Positions 52,650 to 62,604 of a stretch of DNA of 64,000 nt are shown piece by piece (the stretch's first letter is position 1; each line of letters starts with the position of its first letter). Under the pieces are notes generated by a model. That model did not search any database. It worked only from the letters and a program-made list of their open reading frames with translations, and was not told where the DNA came from. The stretch is taken from contig NZ_CP138332.1 in assembly GCF_033955345.1 (NCBI RefSeq), positions 930,001-994,000 of the forward strand, in the 5' to 3' direction. A program made the translations under genes and the position numbers. The DNA comes from Sphingobacterium bambusae (GTDB lineage: Bacteria > Bacteroidota > Bacteroidia > Sphingobacteriales > Sphingobacteriaceae).

Positions 52650-54536
52650 CTAGATCATCTCTACACTACGTTTCACGAAGGAAGTCAGATCAGCACCGGT
52701 CAGTAAGCCACGTGACAACAATGCCAAATCAAAAGCCTGTTTGGCTAATCGAGCACCTTCATCCTCGCCACTTTCGATGATACGTTTTACCAAAGGGTGG
52801 TTTCCATTAACCGTTACCTTATAGTTATCAGGTAAGGTACCATAGAAGCCCATTCCACCACCTGTTTTAGCCATATCTTTCATCCGTCGCATAAACTCGT
52901 CTAGCGTAACAGCTACGGGTAGATCGTCCGATGCCAAGGCATCAATCTCCACCTTCATATCCGTTCTAGCGATAGCCTTTTCGAAGATCTCAGAGGCTTT
53001 CTTCGACTCATCCTCCGATAGGCTAAGCGTTTGCTGTTCGTCCTTCGGTATCAACTTGTCTACGACATCCGCGTCTACACGCTTAGCCTGTACCTTCTCG
53101 CCACCTTTTTGCTCCAAATAGCTGGTAAAATGCGTATCCAAAGGACCATCCAACACCAATACATCATAGCCTTTAGCCTTTACAGAGCCGATGAAGCCAT
53201 CTTGTTGCGCCTGATCATTGGTATACAAGTAAACGATGTTACCATCCTTATCGACTTGAATATCCTTTACCTTTTCGTAGTATTCCTTCAAGGTATAGCT
53301 TGAGGCATCCGTGCTTTTCAACAAACAGAAGTCGTTGGCTTTCTCCGCAAATTTTTCATCGCTCAACATACCATATTTGATAAAGAGGCCAATATCGTTC
53401 CATTTCTCTTCGAAATTCTTACGATCAGCTTTGAACAGTTCGTTCAATTTATCGGCTACTTTTTTGGTGATGTAGTTATTGATTTTCTTCACATTGCTAT
53501 CTGCCTGCAAGAACGAACGAGAAACGTTCAACGGAATGTCCGGCGAGTCGATAACCCCTTGTAACAACATCAAAAACTCTGGGACAATATCCTTCACTTC
53601 ATCTGTGATGAACACTTGACGGGAGTACAACTGTATTTTGTTGCGTTGGATCTCCATCTCGTTTTTCACTTTCGGGAAGTACAAAATACCAGTCAAATTG
53701 AATGGATAATCCACGTTCAAATGAATCCAGAACAAAGGTTCATCCATGGAATTTGGATACAGCTCGCGGTAGAATGCTAGATAATCCTCATCTTTTAGAT
53801 CTGCCGGCGCTTTTGTCCATGCAGGGTTTGTGTTGTTAATGATGTTATCAACGTCGATGGATGTATATTTTGGCTTTCCTTCTTCATCCTCACCATCGGC
53901 TTGCGATTCGGTTTTGGTGCCGAAACGAACCGGAACAGGTAAAAAGCGTGCATACTTATTCAGGATATCACCTAAGCGACTTCTATTCAAGAACTCGATC
54001 GACTCTTCGTTCACATGTAGAATAATATCCGTACCGCGATCGGTGCGGCTACCTTCCGAAATTTCGTAAGATGTACTGCCATCGCAAGTCCAATGTGCTG
54101 GCTCTGCTCCTTCTTGGTAAGAAAGGGATTCGATTTCTACGCGGTCGGCCACCATGAACGCCGAGTAGAAGCCCAATCCAAAGCGACCGATGATCTCATT
54201 GGCATCATTTGCTTCCTTGAATTTCTCCATGAATTCGGTCGCGCCAGAAAAAGCGATCTGGTTGATATATTTTTTAATCTCGTCCGCGGTCATCCCGATA
54301 CCGCGATCAGAGATCGTGATCGTCTTCGCCGCTTCGTCAAATTTAACGTCGACCGTCAAATCGCCAAGCTCGCCCTGAAACTGGCCCAAAGACGACAAAC
54401 GTTTAATTTTTTGAGACGCATCCACTGCATTGGACACCAACTCCCGTAAAAAGATCTCGTTATCCGAATAGAGGAACTTTTTGATCACCGGAAAGATGTT
54501 CTCGGTGTGAATCGAAATACTACCTTTTTCTTGCAT
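52650..54536 (-). CDS. htpG: Molecular chaperone HtpG (Hsp90)
   Basis: 628 residues, full length. ATP-dependent chaperone of client protein maturation. Seen: FLRELVSNAVDASQKIKRL near 27-45, ISDRGIGMTADEIKKYI near 76-92, and the ATP-lid segment GRFGLGFYSAFMVADRVEI near 116-134, then the middle domain (NVSRSFLQADSNVKKINNYI) and a C-terminal dimerisation domain. Monocistronic by its flanks. Confidence 0.97.
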   Translation of the reverse strand: MQEKGSISIHTENIFPVIKKFLYSDNEIFLRELVSNAVDASQKIKRLSSLGQFQGELGDLTVDVKFDEAAKTITISDRGIGMTADEIKKYINQIAFSGATEFMEKFKEANDANEIIGRFGLGFYSAFMVADRVEIESLSYQEGAEPAHWTCDGSTSYEISEGSRTDRGTDIILHVNEESIEFLNRSRLGDILNKYARFLPVPVRFGTKTESQADGEDEEGKPKYTSIDVDNIINNTNPAWTKAPADLKDEDYLAFYRELYPNSMDEPLFWIHLNVDYPFNLTGILYFPKVKNEMEIQRNKIQLYSRQVFITDEVKDIVPEFLMLLQGVIDSPDIPLNVSRSFLQADSNVKKINNYITKKVADKLNELFKADRKNFEEKWNDIGLFIKYGMLSDEKFAEKANDFCLLKSTDASSYTLKEYYEKVKDIQVDKDGNIVYLYTNDQAQQDGFIGSVKAKGYDVLVLDGPLDTHFTSYLEQKGGEKVQAKRVDADVVDKLIPKDEQQTLSLSEDESKKASEIFEKAIARTDMKVEIDALASDDLPVAVTLDEFMRRMKDMAKTGGGMGFYGTLPDNYKVTVNGNHPLVKRIIESGEDEGARLAKQAFDLALLSRGLLTGADLTSFVKRSVEMI

Positions 54537-54864
54537 ATACTATTATGTTTTTATCTACTTTATGCTAATGGCATCAACAAGGAATATTCCAAAAGGAGAT
54601 TTGCAGACAGGATGACAGTTTGCTGACGTTAGAAAAACAAAAAACTGACGAGTTTACATTTTTTAATAAAATAGTTGCAGAAAACAAAAAAGACTACTAA
54701 ATTTGTAGAGTATTCAGAATTGCCTAGGCAATACCAACCGAGTGTCGTCACCACGGTGGTAAAATAATACGGGTAAAGAGCCAAAATTAATGTGTTTAAC
54801 GCTTGTTTTTACACCCACAAATTTCTGGATACAATTTATGGTTAAACTTTTAATTTTAAATTGT
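54537..54864. other. Intergenic between htpG and small gene
   Basis: 328 bases between divergent genes. It contains the consensus promoter at 54675-54705 and no gene that I can support. Confidence 0.5.
54675..54705 (+). promoter_or_regulatory. Bacteroidota consensus promoter
   Basis: TTG at 54675-54677, a 20-bp spacer and TAAATTTG at 54698-54705, an exact match to the -33 TTG / -7 TAnnTTTG rule of Bacteroidota primary sigma factor. It would drive the 88-aa gene at 54865 with a leader of about 150 nt. Confidence 0.6.
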
Positions 54865-55131
54865 ATGTCAACAGTCCTTCATTTATCCTCCCATCTGCAG
54901 GAGCAATTTAGCAACTACAGTATTCCGGAGCTGATTACCATCAACAATGACATCGTCGAAAGTGACGGTTGGGGCGCTTCGCGATCGACCTTCCGCAATG
55001 CGATTCTCAAAGCCTTGGCGAAAAAAGGCATTGATCTATCGCCTATCATCTCCAAAGAAGATGGCTTTAGCAGCATTCAAATTGTCAAGGTTCGCCTAGA
55101 GAACAATACCCTCATTCCACTACATCGGTAA
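54865..55131 (+). CDS. Conserved small protein, 88 aa
   Basis: From the ATG at 54865 (MSTVLHLSSHLQEQ); the longer upstream frame is AU-rich leader. Helical, with NDIVESDGWGASRSTFRNAI in the centre and QIVKVRLENNTLIPLHR at the end. No signal peptide or membrane segment. I do not recognise a family. A consensus promoter lies 160 bp upstream, which supports expression. Confidence 0.65.
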   Translation: MSTVLHLSSHLQEQFSNYSIPELITINNDIVESDGWGASRSTFRNAILKALAKKGIDLSPIISKEDGFSSIQIVKVRLENNTLIPLHR

Positions 55132-55159
55132 CGACAGCTTATTTTCCGTCATTCAGCAA

Positions 55160-56281
55160 CTATTGGCTGGGATTAGATAGCGCTAGCAGCGCGAATGTGC
55201 CCAGCCAATGGCTACCCATATAATCGTCGTTGGATATATTCTTAAGGGAAAACTCGATATGCTGATTGGCCAACGGAACCAAAGTGGCTTGCAATTCGGG
55301 AATCACGCGTCCAATGCCATACAGGCAATTGGCACGACTAAAGTTCAAGCCGTCAAGGTGCACCAATTTGCCGTCGGTACGATCGCTCACGATACCAGGT
55401 TGTAGCAGGTCTACTTGCTTTTCGAATAGCACCGGCATAAAATTGAGTAGCCAAGTTTTATATTCGTCTTTAGCGAGAACCTTGCTCATCAGGTACGCTT
55501 CTTCCAAGCAAGGAGAAAGAAAATCAGAACCGCTGGGCTCGTAGGCTAGATCACAATTCTTATCGTTTTCGAAGAGGCGCAGGCTATTTGTTTTTATCGC
55601 ATTCAGCAAATCATGATCCCCCATCGCTTCCGCATACTCGTACATGAGCGTCAAACTGAAGGCTGTATTTTCGTGTTGACCGGTGCGTATAGGGTATACA
55701 AGTTTCGTTAGATAAGCCTGCGTGCGTTTAGACAACAAGTCGGCCAAAGGCTGCAATACGGAGGCCCATTGTTTAGCATCCGGATCTTCCCATGAAAGCA
55801 ATTCCTGCTGTAGCTTCATTAGCCAAGCCCAGCCATAGGTGCGCTCAAAGCTAAGGTTGTTCTTATCGTTGAAGAAAGCAAGTTCTACAGATAGGTTCTC
55901 TTTAGTGATGTGCGCTTTCAACTGCTGTCGAACGGTTCCAGCTGCATCAAGCTCTGGGTACATCTTTAGCAAACGAACAATGGACCAATAACCGTGTACC
56001 GACGAATGCCAGTCAAAGCAGCCGTAAAAAATGGGGCGTAGTACTTTTGGTGTTTTCAAATCTGCGGCACTCCCCAATACCTCGCCCATTTTATTGGGAT
56101 ATTCCACCGTTAAGCAATGGGTAGGAAGTGCAAATATTACTTTGGCATTTTCTTCTGTCAGCACCAGCTTCTCGGGGACTTTGGTCGACGTTTCCTTGTT
56201 TTTATCCGATTGTTCACAAGAAACAGCAAAAACAAACATCAATAAACCATAAAAAAAACATACTGTTCGTTGTCGAAACAT
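55160..56281 (-). CDS. DUF2891 lipoprotein
   Basis: 373 residues. N-terminal lipoprotein signal (FYGLLMFVFAVSCEQS, Cys22). The DUF2891 segment FYGCFDWHSSVHGYWSIVRL near 83-102 and later KTWLLNFMPVLFEKQVDL, ANCLYGIGRVIPEL identify the family, an alpha-helical (alpha/alpha-barrel type) protein of unknown activity. Stands alone; convergent with the 88-aa gene and divergent from the MFS gene. Confidence 0.9.
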   Translation of the reverse strand: MFRQRTVCFFYGLLMFVFAVSCEQSDKNKETSTKVPEKLVLTEENAKVIFALPTHCLTVEYPNKMGEVLGSAADLKTPKVLRPIFYGCFDWHSSVHGYWSIVRLLKMYPELDAAGTVRQQLKAHITKENLSVELAFFNDKNNLSFERTYGWAWLMKLQQELLSWEDPDAKQWASVLQPLADLLSKRTQAYLTKLVYPIRTGQHENTAFSLTLMYEYAEAMGDHDLLNAIKTNSLRLFENDKNCDLAYEPSGSDFLSPCLEEAYLMSKVLAKDEYKTWLLNFMPVLFEKQVDLLQPGIVSDRTDGKLVHLDGLNFSRANCLYGIGRVIPELQATLVPLANQHIEFSLKNISNDDYMGSHWLGTFALLALSNPSQ

Positions 56282-56463
56282 AAAATTTGCGCGTAAGGTT
56301 CTAAATTACTTGGGATAAAGTTAAAAATTACGTGCATTTAATCGTAGAATTCCGATCAAAAAATTATCAGCAGATCATATTTACAGATTTCTAATGTTCA
56401 CAAAAAATTAATTAGTCGCATTCCTCAATAAAACTTACCTTTGCCCTCTCATTCACACACTAC

Positions 56464-57624
56464 ATGAACAAATCACTAATCGCCTTAGCCCTCGGTGGAT
56501 TAGCCATCGGTATGACAGAATTTACCATGATGGGTATCCTCCCCGACATCGCCAAAGATTTAAATATAGATATTCCTACTGCCAGTAACTTAATAGCCTT
56601 ATACGCATTGGGAGTCGTGGTAGGTGCACCTACTTTGGTCGCATTTACGTCCAAATACTCGCCACAGCGCGTGCTACTCTTCTTGATGCTGCTCTTTTTT
56701 GTCTTCAATGGTATCTTTGCCATTGCACCAAATAAGATCCTGCTGTTAACCTCTCGTTTTATTGCGGGCCTACCACATGGCGCATTTTTCGGCGTCGGAT
56801 CGGTTGTAGCAGCACGATTAGCCAAACCGGGAAAAGAAGCGCAAGCCATATCCATGATGTTTACCGGCATGACCATAGCTAATCTTGCCGGAGTACCCTT
56901 AGGCACCTATGTAGGTCATCACTATTCATGGCGCATTACCTATGGCGTCATCAGCCTTTTGGGCTTGGTAACCTTTTTGGCCATCTACTTTTGGATGCCA
57001 AAGATTGAGGCGAATAAAGATGGTAACATCATGAAACAGATCGGGTATTTTGGACGTTGGGACGCCTGGTTAATGGTTGCCGTTATCGCTATAGGAACCG
57101 GAGGCCTTTTTGCGTGGATCTCCTACATTGCGCCACTCGTCACCTTTGTTTCCAAACTAGATGCTGATCGTGTGCCGATTATTATGGTACTCATAGGCTT
57201 AGGGATGTTTTTCGGTAATATCATCGGCGGAAAGCTCTCCGACACCATATCGCCATCGAAAGCGGCCATATTAAGCTTTTCGGCGATGTCCATCTGTTTG
57301 GTTGTGGTGTTTTTCACAGCACATATTACCCAATTGGCCTATCCAATGGCTTTCATTACGGGTATGATATCTTTCTCTATAGGCTCGCCCTTGCAGATGA
57401 TGTTGATCAACAATGCCAAGGGAGCAGAAACCTTTGCCGCTGCCGGAGGACAAGCCAGCTTTAATATAGGAAATACACTTGGAGCCTATTTAGGTGCGAT
57501 TCCTATCAGCATGGGCTACGCCTACAATTACCCGTCATTAATCGGGGTAGTGATGGCGGCCATAGGCGCTATTTTGGCCTACACCTTCTTGGTGAAAGTG
57601 GTACGCGCCAAAATGAATGTTTAA
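56464..57624 (+). CDS. MFS transporter (AraJ-like)
   Basis: 386 residues, twelve hydrophobic spans. The GMTEFTMMGILPDIAKDLNI start and the SRFIAGLPHGAFFGVGSVVA segment near 99-118 are typical of the DHA1/AraJ branch of drug:H+ antiporters and sugar efflux proteins. Inner-membrane exporter; substrate not predictable. Convergent with the DUF3810 gene, sharing a bidirectional terminator. Confidence 0.92.
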   Translation: MNKSLIALALGGLAIGMTEFTMMGILPDIAKDLNIDIPTASNLIALYALGVVVGAPTLVAFTSKYSPQRVLLFLMLLFFVFNGIFAIAPNKILLLTSRFIAGLPHGAFFGVGSVVAARLAKPGKEAQAISMMFTGMTIANLAGVPLGTYVGHHYSWRITYGVISLLGLVTFLAIYFWMPKIEANKDGNIMKQIGYFGRWDAWLMVAVIAIGTGGLFAWISYIAPLVTFVSKLDADRVPIIMVLIGLGMFFGNIIGGKLSDTISPSKAAILSFSAMSICLVVVFFTAHITQLAYPMAFITGMISFSIGSPLQMMLINNAKGAETFAAAGGQASFNIGNTLGAYLGAIPISMGYAYNYPSLIGVVMAAIGAILAYTFLVKVVRAKMNV

Positions 57625-57628
57625 TAGT

Positions 57629-57664
57629 AAAACAAAAGCGAGCCTTGCAGCTCGCTTTTGTTTT
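57629..57664. terminator. Bidirectional terminator
   Basis: AAAACAAAAGCGAGC (57629-57643) pairs perfectly with GCTCGCTTTTGTTTT (57650-57664) between convergent genes. Confidence 0.9.
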
Positions 57665-58764
57665 TATTTAGTTTCTTGCTTCCTATCCCAAGCTACTACC
57701 AGGCGAGACATCAACGAGTAGCGTGCTGCCCCCTCCGGTTGATTATTATGCTTTAGGTAATTGCCATAAAAAAAGCCCATCAGACGATCTACAGGGCCAC
57801 GATAACGTTGCCAAAACAAACGATCATCACGGTAGTCCCCCTTCACCGCATCAGACAATTTAAGCACATAAGCACGGTAGCGCTCTTCATCTTGAAAATA
57901 AAGTGGCCTTAACATGTACTCGACCGTTTCATAGTAGGCCGCATATTGGTAACGTAAATTAGGATGATCGTGGAGCGCTAAAAAAGCGATAAAATTGCAC
58001 TCGTCCTCAAAACCTATGCCCATTTGATGCGCCAGTTCATGCACCACTGTGAACGGATATGATGTAGTAGGAGCTATAGCATTTACCTGCACCTCCTGCG
58101 TAAACGGGTTGAGGTAACCGGTGACCGTAAAATAAGAGACCAGTTCGCTGGACAGCGGATTTTTAGCACACACCTGTGTGCGAGACAGCATAGGCAGAAA
58201 TTCCGTTTTCTCTCTCATCATCGCAGCTAATTCATGCTGCACCTTTGCTCTGTCCAATGCCGTCGTATCAATCCGAGCACGCAGCTTATTCAACGTATCA
58301 ATGTAACGATTCAATACATCCAAGTAATCGTCTTGATTTAGGCTATCCACCTGGAGTTGAAGTTGCTCCTGCAGCGGAACACGATAGTAATTCATCCCCC
58401 AGCTCACGTAGAAGTAGCCATATAGCAGCAAGCACAACGTAAAAACACGAAGTACATACAACCAAGCCAGCTGCCACTGCTTTCTAAATAGTCGAATGAT
58501 GGCGCCCACAATAAGACCCAGAAACGACAGCAATGCCACAATGTAGAATAGATCACCAACACTAAAAGGTATCCAACCTATAAGCCATTTTGGCAAATAG
58601 GAAAACAAGGAATAAAATCCTTGGCTATAGTAACGCTCAACAGCATTTGGATACTGCTTAAACAGCTCCAAAAGAAAAATGATTGGCAACAGCACGGCAA
58701 TACTAATATACTGACGCTTAATGCTCAAAGACCACTTTCTATTAGGATTGCGTCTCGTTTTCAA
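57664..58764 (-). CDS. DUF3810 membrane protein
   Basis: 366 residues. N-terminal basic residues, then three membrane segments (about 16-36, 60-85, 98-122: ISIAVLLPIIFLLEL, GDLFYIVALLSFLGLIVGA, VLRVFTLCLLLYGYFYVSW). The C-terminal soluble part has a zinc-protease-like HELAHQMGIGFEDE near 245-258, the HExxH of DUF3810. Its start overlaps the end of the nucleoid-associated-protein gene by 23 bp, so the two are coupled. Confidence 0.9.
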   Translation of the reverse strand: MKTRRNPNRKWSLSIKRQYISIAVLLPIIFLLELFKQYPNAVERYYSQGFYSLFSYLPKWLIGWIPFSVGDLFYIVALLSFLGLIVGAIIRLFRKQWQLAWLYVLRVFTLCLLLYGYFYVSWGMNYYRVPLQEQLQLQVDSLNQDDYLDVLNRYIDTLNKLRARIDTTALDRAKVQHELAAMMREKTEFLPMLSRTQVCAKNPLSSELVSYFTVTGYLNPFTQEVQVNAIAPTTSYPFTVVHELAHQMGIGFEDECNFIAFLALHDHPNLRYQYAAYYETVEYMLRPLYFQDEERYRAYVLKLSDAVKGDYRDDRLFWQRYRGPVDRLMGFFYGNYLKHNNQPEGAARYSLMSRLVVAWDRKQETK

Positions 58765-59803
58765 AATACAATTTATAGTAATTTAGCCCCCGTTCTTCAT
58801 CGAATCCGGTTTCGAGGTAATCCCGTTTGCCGTGAATATAGATATGGAAGTTCTTATCCAATTTAACGACGGATTTGTAGGCCGACGCCATTTTTTTAAC
58901 CGCAGGCGTGGCTATGTCGAAACTCGATTGGAAGGAAGTATCGAACTCCTCTTCGAAATTCTGTTGATAACTTTTAAAAAGAGAAGCCGCATCAGGGTTG
59001 GCAATAACCTCTTCTTCGAACTCACTTTGGTCAAAGGTTTCTTTTGTTTTGAAATAGTTCATCGAACGATTAAGCAGATCGATCTTATCCGCGCTTTCCA
59101 GCTGAAAAACCTCGTCCAGCTTTTCGTTAACAAACTTCTTATACACCTTCATGATGTTCCCCGTCTGCTGATAATTATCATTACGTGTGCGGATTTTTAA
59201 AAAATCATCTTTCCAATACACGGCTTCCGATTGGTTTGTCTGATCGACAACCAACACTTTGTACCCCTCCTCATCTTCGACATTGACAATCACCACGCCT
59301 TTATCCAACTTGTTGATATTGATCGCTTCTTGCTCATAATCGAGGTCAAAGCCTTCGCCATTGGGATATACCTTTAAATAAGCTTCCTTGTTTTCCGACT
59401 TAAAGATACCGATAGCATCGTGGTCCTCCCCTTCCATTTGTACATTTTTAAGCGCAACGATATATAGTTCCCCTCCTTTTATTTTCGGATGTTCCGACAC
59501 TTCGTACAGGTGCTTTGCAAGTTGCTGCGACATATCGTGAAAGGCGATCTTACCATCAAAGAACTGCTTGCTGAAGTAATAAACCTCATTCAACTGCAGA
59601 TCATCATTCGGATGGTAGAATCGATACACCTCATTCGCCTTGCTAAAAGGCTTCATAAAATATTGCATCAATAAATCGGGCAAAACCTCGTCTTGGCTAA
59701 GGTCAATAGGACTATCCGACAACACATAAAACTCGTCTTGAGCTTTATTACCGACCCGGTGTATGGACAATTGTTCGAATGTAGCGTCTTGGTGAAAAAA
59801 CAT
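58742..59803 (-). CDS. Nucleoid-associated protein (YejK/NA37 family)
   Basis: 353 residues. SIHRVGNKAQDEFYVLSDSP at the start, GGELYIVALKNVQMEGEDH in the centre and a helical C-terminal half, as in the 37-kDa nucleoid-associated proteins (Pfam NA37), which bind DNA in bacterial nucleoids. Cytosolic, full length. It is 5' of the DUF3810 gene with a small overlap. Confidence 0.88.
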   Translation of the reverse strand: MFFHQDATFEQLSIHRVGNKAQDEFYVLSDSPIDLSQDEVLPDLLMQYFMKPFSKANEVYRFYHPNDDLQLNEVYYFSKQFFDGKIAFHDMSQQLAKHLYEVSEHPKIKGGELYIVALKNVQMEGEDHDAIGIFKSENKEAYLKVYPNGEGFDLDYEQEAININKLDKGVVIVNVEDEEGYKVLVVDQTNQSEAVYWKDDFLKIRTRNDNYQQTGNIMKVYKKFVNEKLDEVFQLESADKIDLLNRSMNYFKTKETFDQSEFEEEVIANPDAASLFKSYQQNFEEEFDTSFQSSFDIATPAVKKMASAYKSVVKLDKNFHIYIHGKRDYLETGFDEERGLNYYKLYFENETQS

Positions 59804-59887
59804 GAAGAAAATTAAATAGTCAAAATTAAAATTTAAAAATACAAAGTGTTACCGAAAATATCAGGGGTTGCACGGTAAAAGCTACAA

Positions 59888-60793
59888 TTAAAAGCCAAAT
59901 ACCTCTATTGCGGTTTTATAGGTATTGACATGAGCATTAACAATATCCTTGATGTGCACAGAATATCCACCGCCCATACTCACCTGTACAGGGATGCCAC
60001 GTTCGCGGCAGGCTTTGAAAACAAATTTGTCGCGTAGTCTACAGCCCTCTTCGCTAAGCTTCAGCTTTCCCAGCTTATCCGTAGCCAGAATATCCACACC
60101 AGCTTGATAAAATACAAAATCCGGTTCGTACCTTAGCAAGGCTTGTTCTACAGTACTTTCAAGTAGGCCTAAATAAGCCTCATCCTCCATACCATCCGGC
60201 AGTGGAACATCGACATGTGACCGCTCCTTGATAAACGGAAAATTCTTCTCGCCATGCATGCTAAAGGTGAAAATATTTCCGTGTCCTGCAAAAATATGTG
60301 CGGTACCATTCCCCTGATGCACATCCAAATCGATAATCAAGATTCTTTCCGCCAACTTACGCCTAAACAGGTAGGCTGCGGCAACAGCTTGATCATTTAA
60401 TAAACAGAAACCTTCACCAAAGTCGCGCCCAGCATGGTGCGTACCTCCAGCCGTATTAAAGGCCACACCATATTGCTGTGCAAATATGCTGGCCTGTATG
60501 GTGCCATCAACGAGATAAAGCTCCCGATCCACCAGTTCTTTTGATAGCGGAAAGCCTATTCGCCTGACCATCTTTGCGTCCAAGGTCAAGTCCAGTAATG
60601 CTTGCACATAAGCTTCGTCATGTGCCAACAAGACATCTGTCCGCTGTGCTAGCTTCGGCATAAAGAAACTAGTTGCTGTGACCACCCCTTCGTGTATCAG
60701 TTGCGCTGGGATAAGCTCATACTTCAGCATCGGAAAACGATGTCCTTCCCGAAGCGGATGTATATATGCAGGATGGTGTGCAATGCGTAACAC
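59888..60793 (-). CDS. Histone-deacetylase-family protein
   Basis: 301 residues. Zinc-dependent amidohydrolase of the class II HDAC/acetoin-utilisation AcuC group. Motifs: TAGGTHHAGRDFGEGFCLLND near 115-135 (the His pair), LIIDLDVHQGNGTAHIF near 152-168 (Zn ligands), FYQAGVDILATDKLG near 225-239. In bacteria this group deacetylates small molecules or proteins. Single gene. Confidence 0.93.
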   Translation of the reverse strand: MLRIAHHPAYIHPLREGHRFPMLKYELIPAQLIHEGVVTATSFFMPKLAQRTDVLLAHDEAYVQALLDLTLDAKMVRRIGFPLSKELVDRELYLVDGTIQASIFAQQYGVAFNTAGGTHHAGRDFGEGFCLLNDQAVAAAYLFRRKLAERILIIDLDVHQGNGTAHIFAGHGNIFTFSMHGEKNFPFIKERSHVDVPLPDGMEDEAYLGLLESTVEQALLRYEPDFVFYQAGVDILATDKLGKLKLSEEGCRLRDKFVFKACRERGIPVQVSMGGGYSVHIKDIVNAHVNTYKTAIEVFGF

Positions 60794-60944
60794 AGTTTAT
60801 CTTTTTGTTTACCGCGAATTTACTAAAAGATTTAAGGCTAAAAAACTCCTTTCGATAAGGGCGTGAGCACATGGCTATTTCTATTTTGAAAACTATATAT
60901 TTTTTTTATCTTCGAAAAACATAGACCAAATTAATTTAATAGAG

Positions 60945-61601
60945 ATGGACGAAACAGTGAGCTTACCCGTATTGAGTGCCGTGGAACTACGTGTTCTTGG
61001 TTCCCTTTTGGAAAAATCCAAAACTACACCCGAGTATTACCCCATGACGCTCAACAGCTTGCAAGCTGCCTGTAATCAGAAATCATCTCGTAAGCCGGTA
61101 GTTTCCTACGATGAACACACAATAATTGAGGCCTTGGACAGCCTGCGCAAGCGCGGCTTAATTTCTACGGTAGTGGGTGGCGGAAGCCGGGTTACCAAAT
61201 ACAAACATAATGTTGCTATCCAGTATCCGTTGATTCCACAAGACTTGGCTGCTTTATGTTTACTTCTCTTAAGAGGGCCACTCACGCCTGGAGAGATCAA
61301 CTCTAATGCCGGTCGTTTGTTCGACTTCGAGAGCATCGAGGAAGTGCAAGAAGTGTTGACACGTTTACAAGAGCAAGATCCGCCATTTGTCAAGATGTTA
61401 GCGAAACGACCCGGACAAAAAGAAGTACGCTATGTACACCTACTTGGCGAGGTGAACGAAGAAGACTATGAAACCGCACATTCGAGTGAAAGTACAGGGG
61501 GAAATAAAGTTCAAGAGTTGGAAGAACGCGTATCAAGTCTTGAGGAACAGCTAAGCACCTTGAGAGCTGAATTCGATCAATTGATGCAGCAGCTTACATA
61601 A
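60945..61601 (+). CDS. YceH/DUF480 protein
   Basis: 218 residues. VELRVLGSLLEKSKTTPEYY followed by PMTLNSLQAACNQKSSRKPV is the DUF480 signature; the fold is two winged-helix domains. The C-terminus (about 185-218: VQELEERVSSLEEQLSTLRAE) is a coiled coil. Role unknown in bacteria, possibly DNA-binding. Divergent from the deacetylase. Confidence 0.93.
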   Translation: MDETVSLPVLSAVELRVLGSLLEKSKTTPEYYPMTLNSLQAACNQKSSRKPVVSYDEHTIIEALDSLRKRGLISTVVGGGSRVTKYKHNVAIQYPLIPQDLAALCLLLLRGPLTPGEINSNAGRLFDFESIEEVQEVLTRLQEQDPPFVKMLAKRPGQKEVRYVHLLGEVNEEDYETAHSSESTGGNKVQELEERVSSLEEQLSTLRAEFDQLMQQLT

Positions 61602-61854
61602 GTATCGCAGCGACTAAAGGCTTGTAAATGAATAGCTACAAGTTAATCAATTTACAAAATACTATACAGTATAAGGCGCCAAATACCATAATAGTAGACA
61701 GTACTATTTTAAGTAATAAAGTGCGTTAAACTTGTTTAAATGGGCGTTTATAGACCTGTGTTAAGTGAAGTTTAAATAAACGGTAAATGTCCGAACTTTT
61801 GGGCATACTAATTGTTTATACTCTAACCACAAACACACTAAACACAGGATAACA

Positions 61855-61944
61855 ATGAGAAGGACACCGTTAACAACGTTTTTGGTACTGGCTTTTGTCG
61901 CATTTGTGCTGATATTTGCCACGACCTGCTCCGGGATAGGATAG
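61855..61944 (+). CDS. Tiny hydrophobic peptide, 29 aa
   Basis: ATG at 61855, TAG at 61942-61944: MRRTPLTTFLVLAFVAFVLI then FATTCSGIG. A basic start, one hydrophobic segment and TTC resembling a short lipobox. A leader of about 250 bp lies upstream without other genes. I cannot prove expression; it could equally be a chance frame. Confidence 0.4.
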   Translation: MRRTPLTTFLVLAFVAFVLIFATTCSGIG

Positions 61945-62003
61945 CCTATCGGAAGACAATACTAAAGCCAAACCGCTTCGACAAGAAACCTAAAAAGGCG
62001 CTG

Positions 62004-62378
62004 CTATGCAACAGCAGCCGTACCTTTTTCTTTAAATTCCTTATATTTTCGCATTTCTTCGGAAAGCTTACTGATGGCGTAGCCAACAATCGTTAGATCA
62101 TCCAGCCATCCTAGGATAGGAACCACGTCAGGAATGGCATCTAGGGGCGACAGCACGTAGATCACAGTTCCCACAATAACCGATAGGTTCCATTTATTCA
62201 TTTTGTAGCGACCAGCAAGACTATCCTTCGCCATGGCAATCAGCAATTTAAAATCATTCATCTTATCTGCCAAATTTACAGCTTTTGATTCCGCACGATC
62301 CAGATCATCCTGCGAAATGGACGTCTTACGAAATTGATCAAACAGCTGAAATGCGCGTATCCACCTCATCTTTTTCAT
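62004..62378 (-). CDS. YkvA/DUF1232 protein
   Basis: 124 residues. KWNLSVIVGTVIYVLSPLDA, then IPDVVPILGWLDDLTIVGYA is the DUF1232 signature with its SPLDxIPD core, a short membrane-associated module. The rest is helical and charged. Function unknown. It is convergent with the tiny peptide frame at 61855. Confidence 0.92.
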   Translation of the reverse strand: MKKMRWIRAFQLFDQFRKTSISQDDLDRAESKAVNLADKMNDFKLLIAMAKDSLAGRYKMNKWNLSVIVGTVIYVLSPLDAIPDVVPILGWLDDLTIVGYAISKLSEEMRKYKEFKEKGTAAVA

Positions 62379-62604
62379 ATTAGCAATATACGTTTTATTT
62401 TAAAACTGACCAAAAAGCATGCCTAGCCCATTCGGCCTACCTTTGCAAACAAGCTATAGCGGTTCAAATTCGTGGAGGCAACTTATATTAGGAAAAACAA
62501 GCCGACATATGTACTACAGGTTTCCATAAGATCTATGAAATCTTTTTTCGTCAACAAGCATGCTCCTTGCGATAAATGCCCTATCTTTGGCAAAAAAAGC
62601 GCGT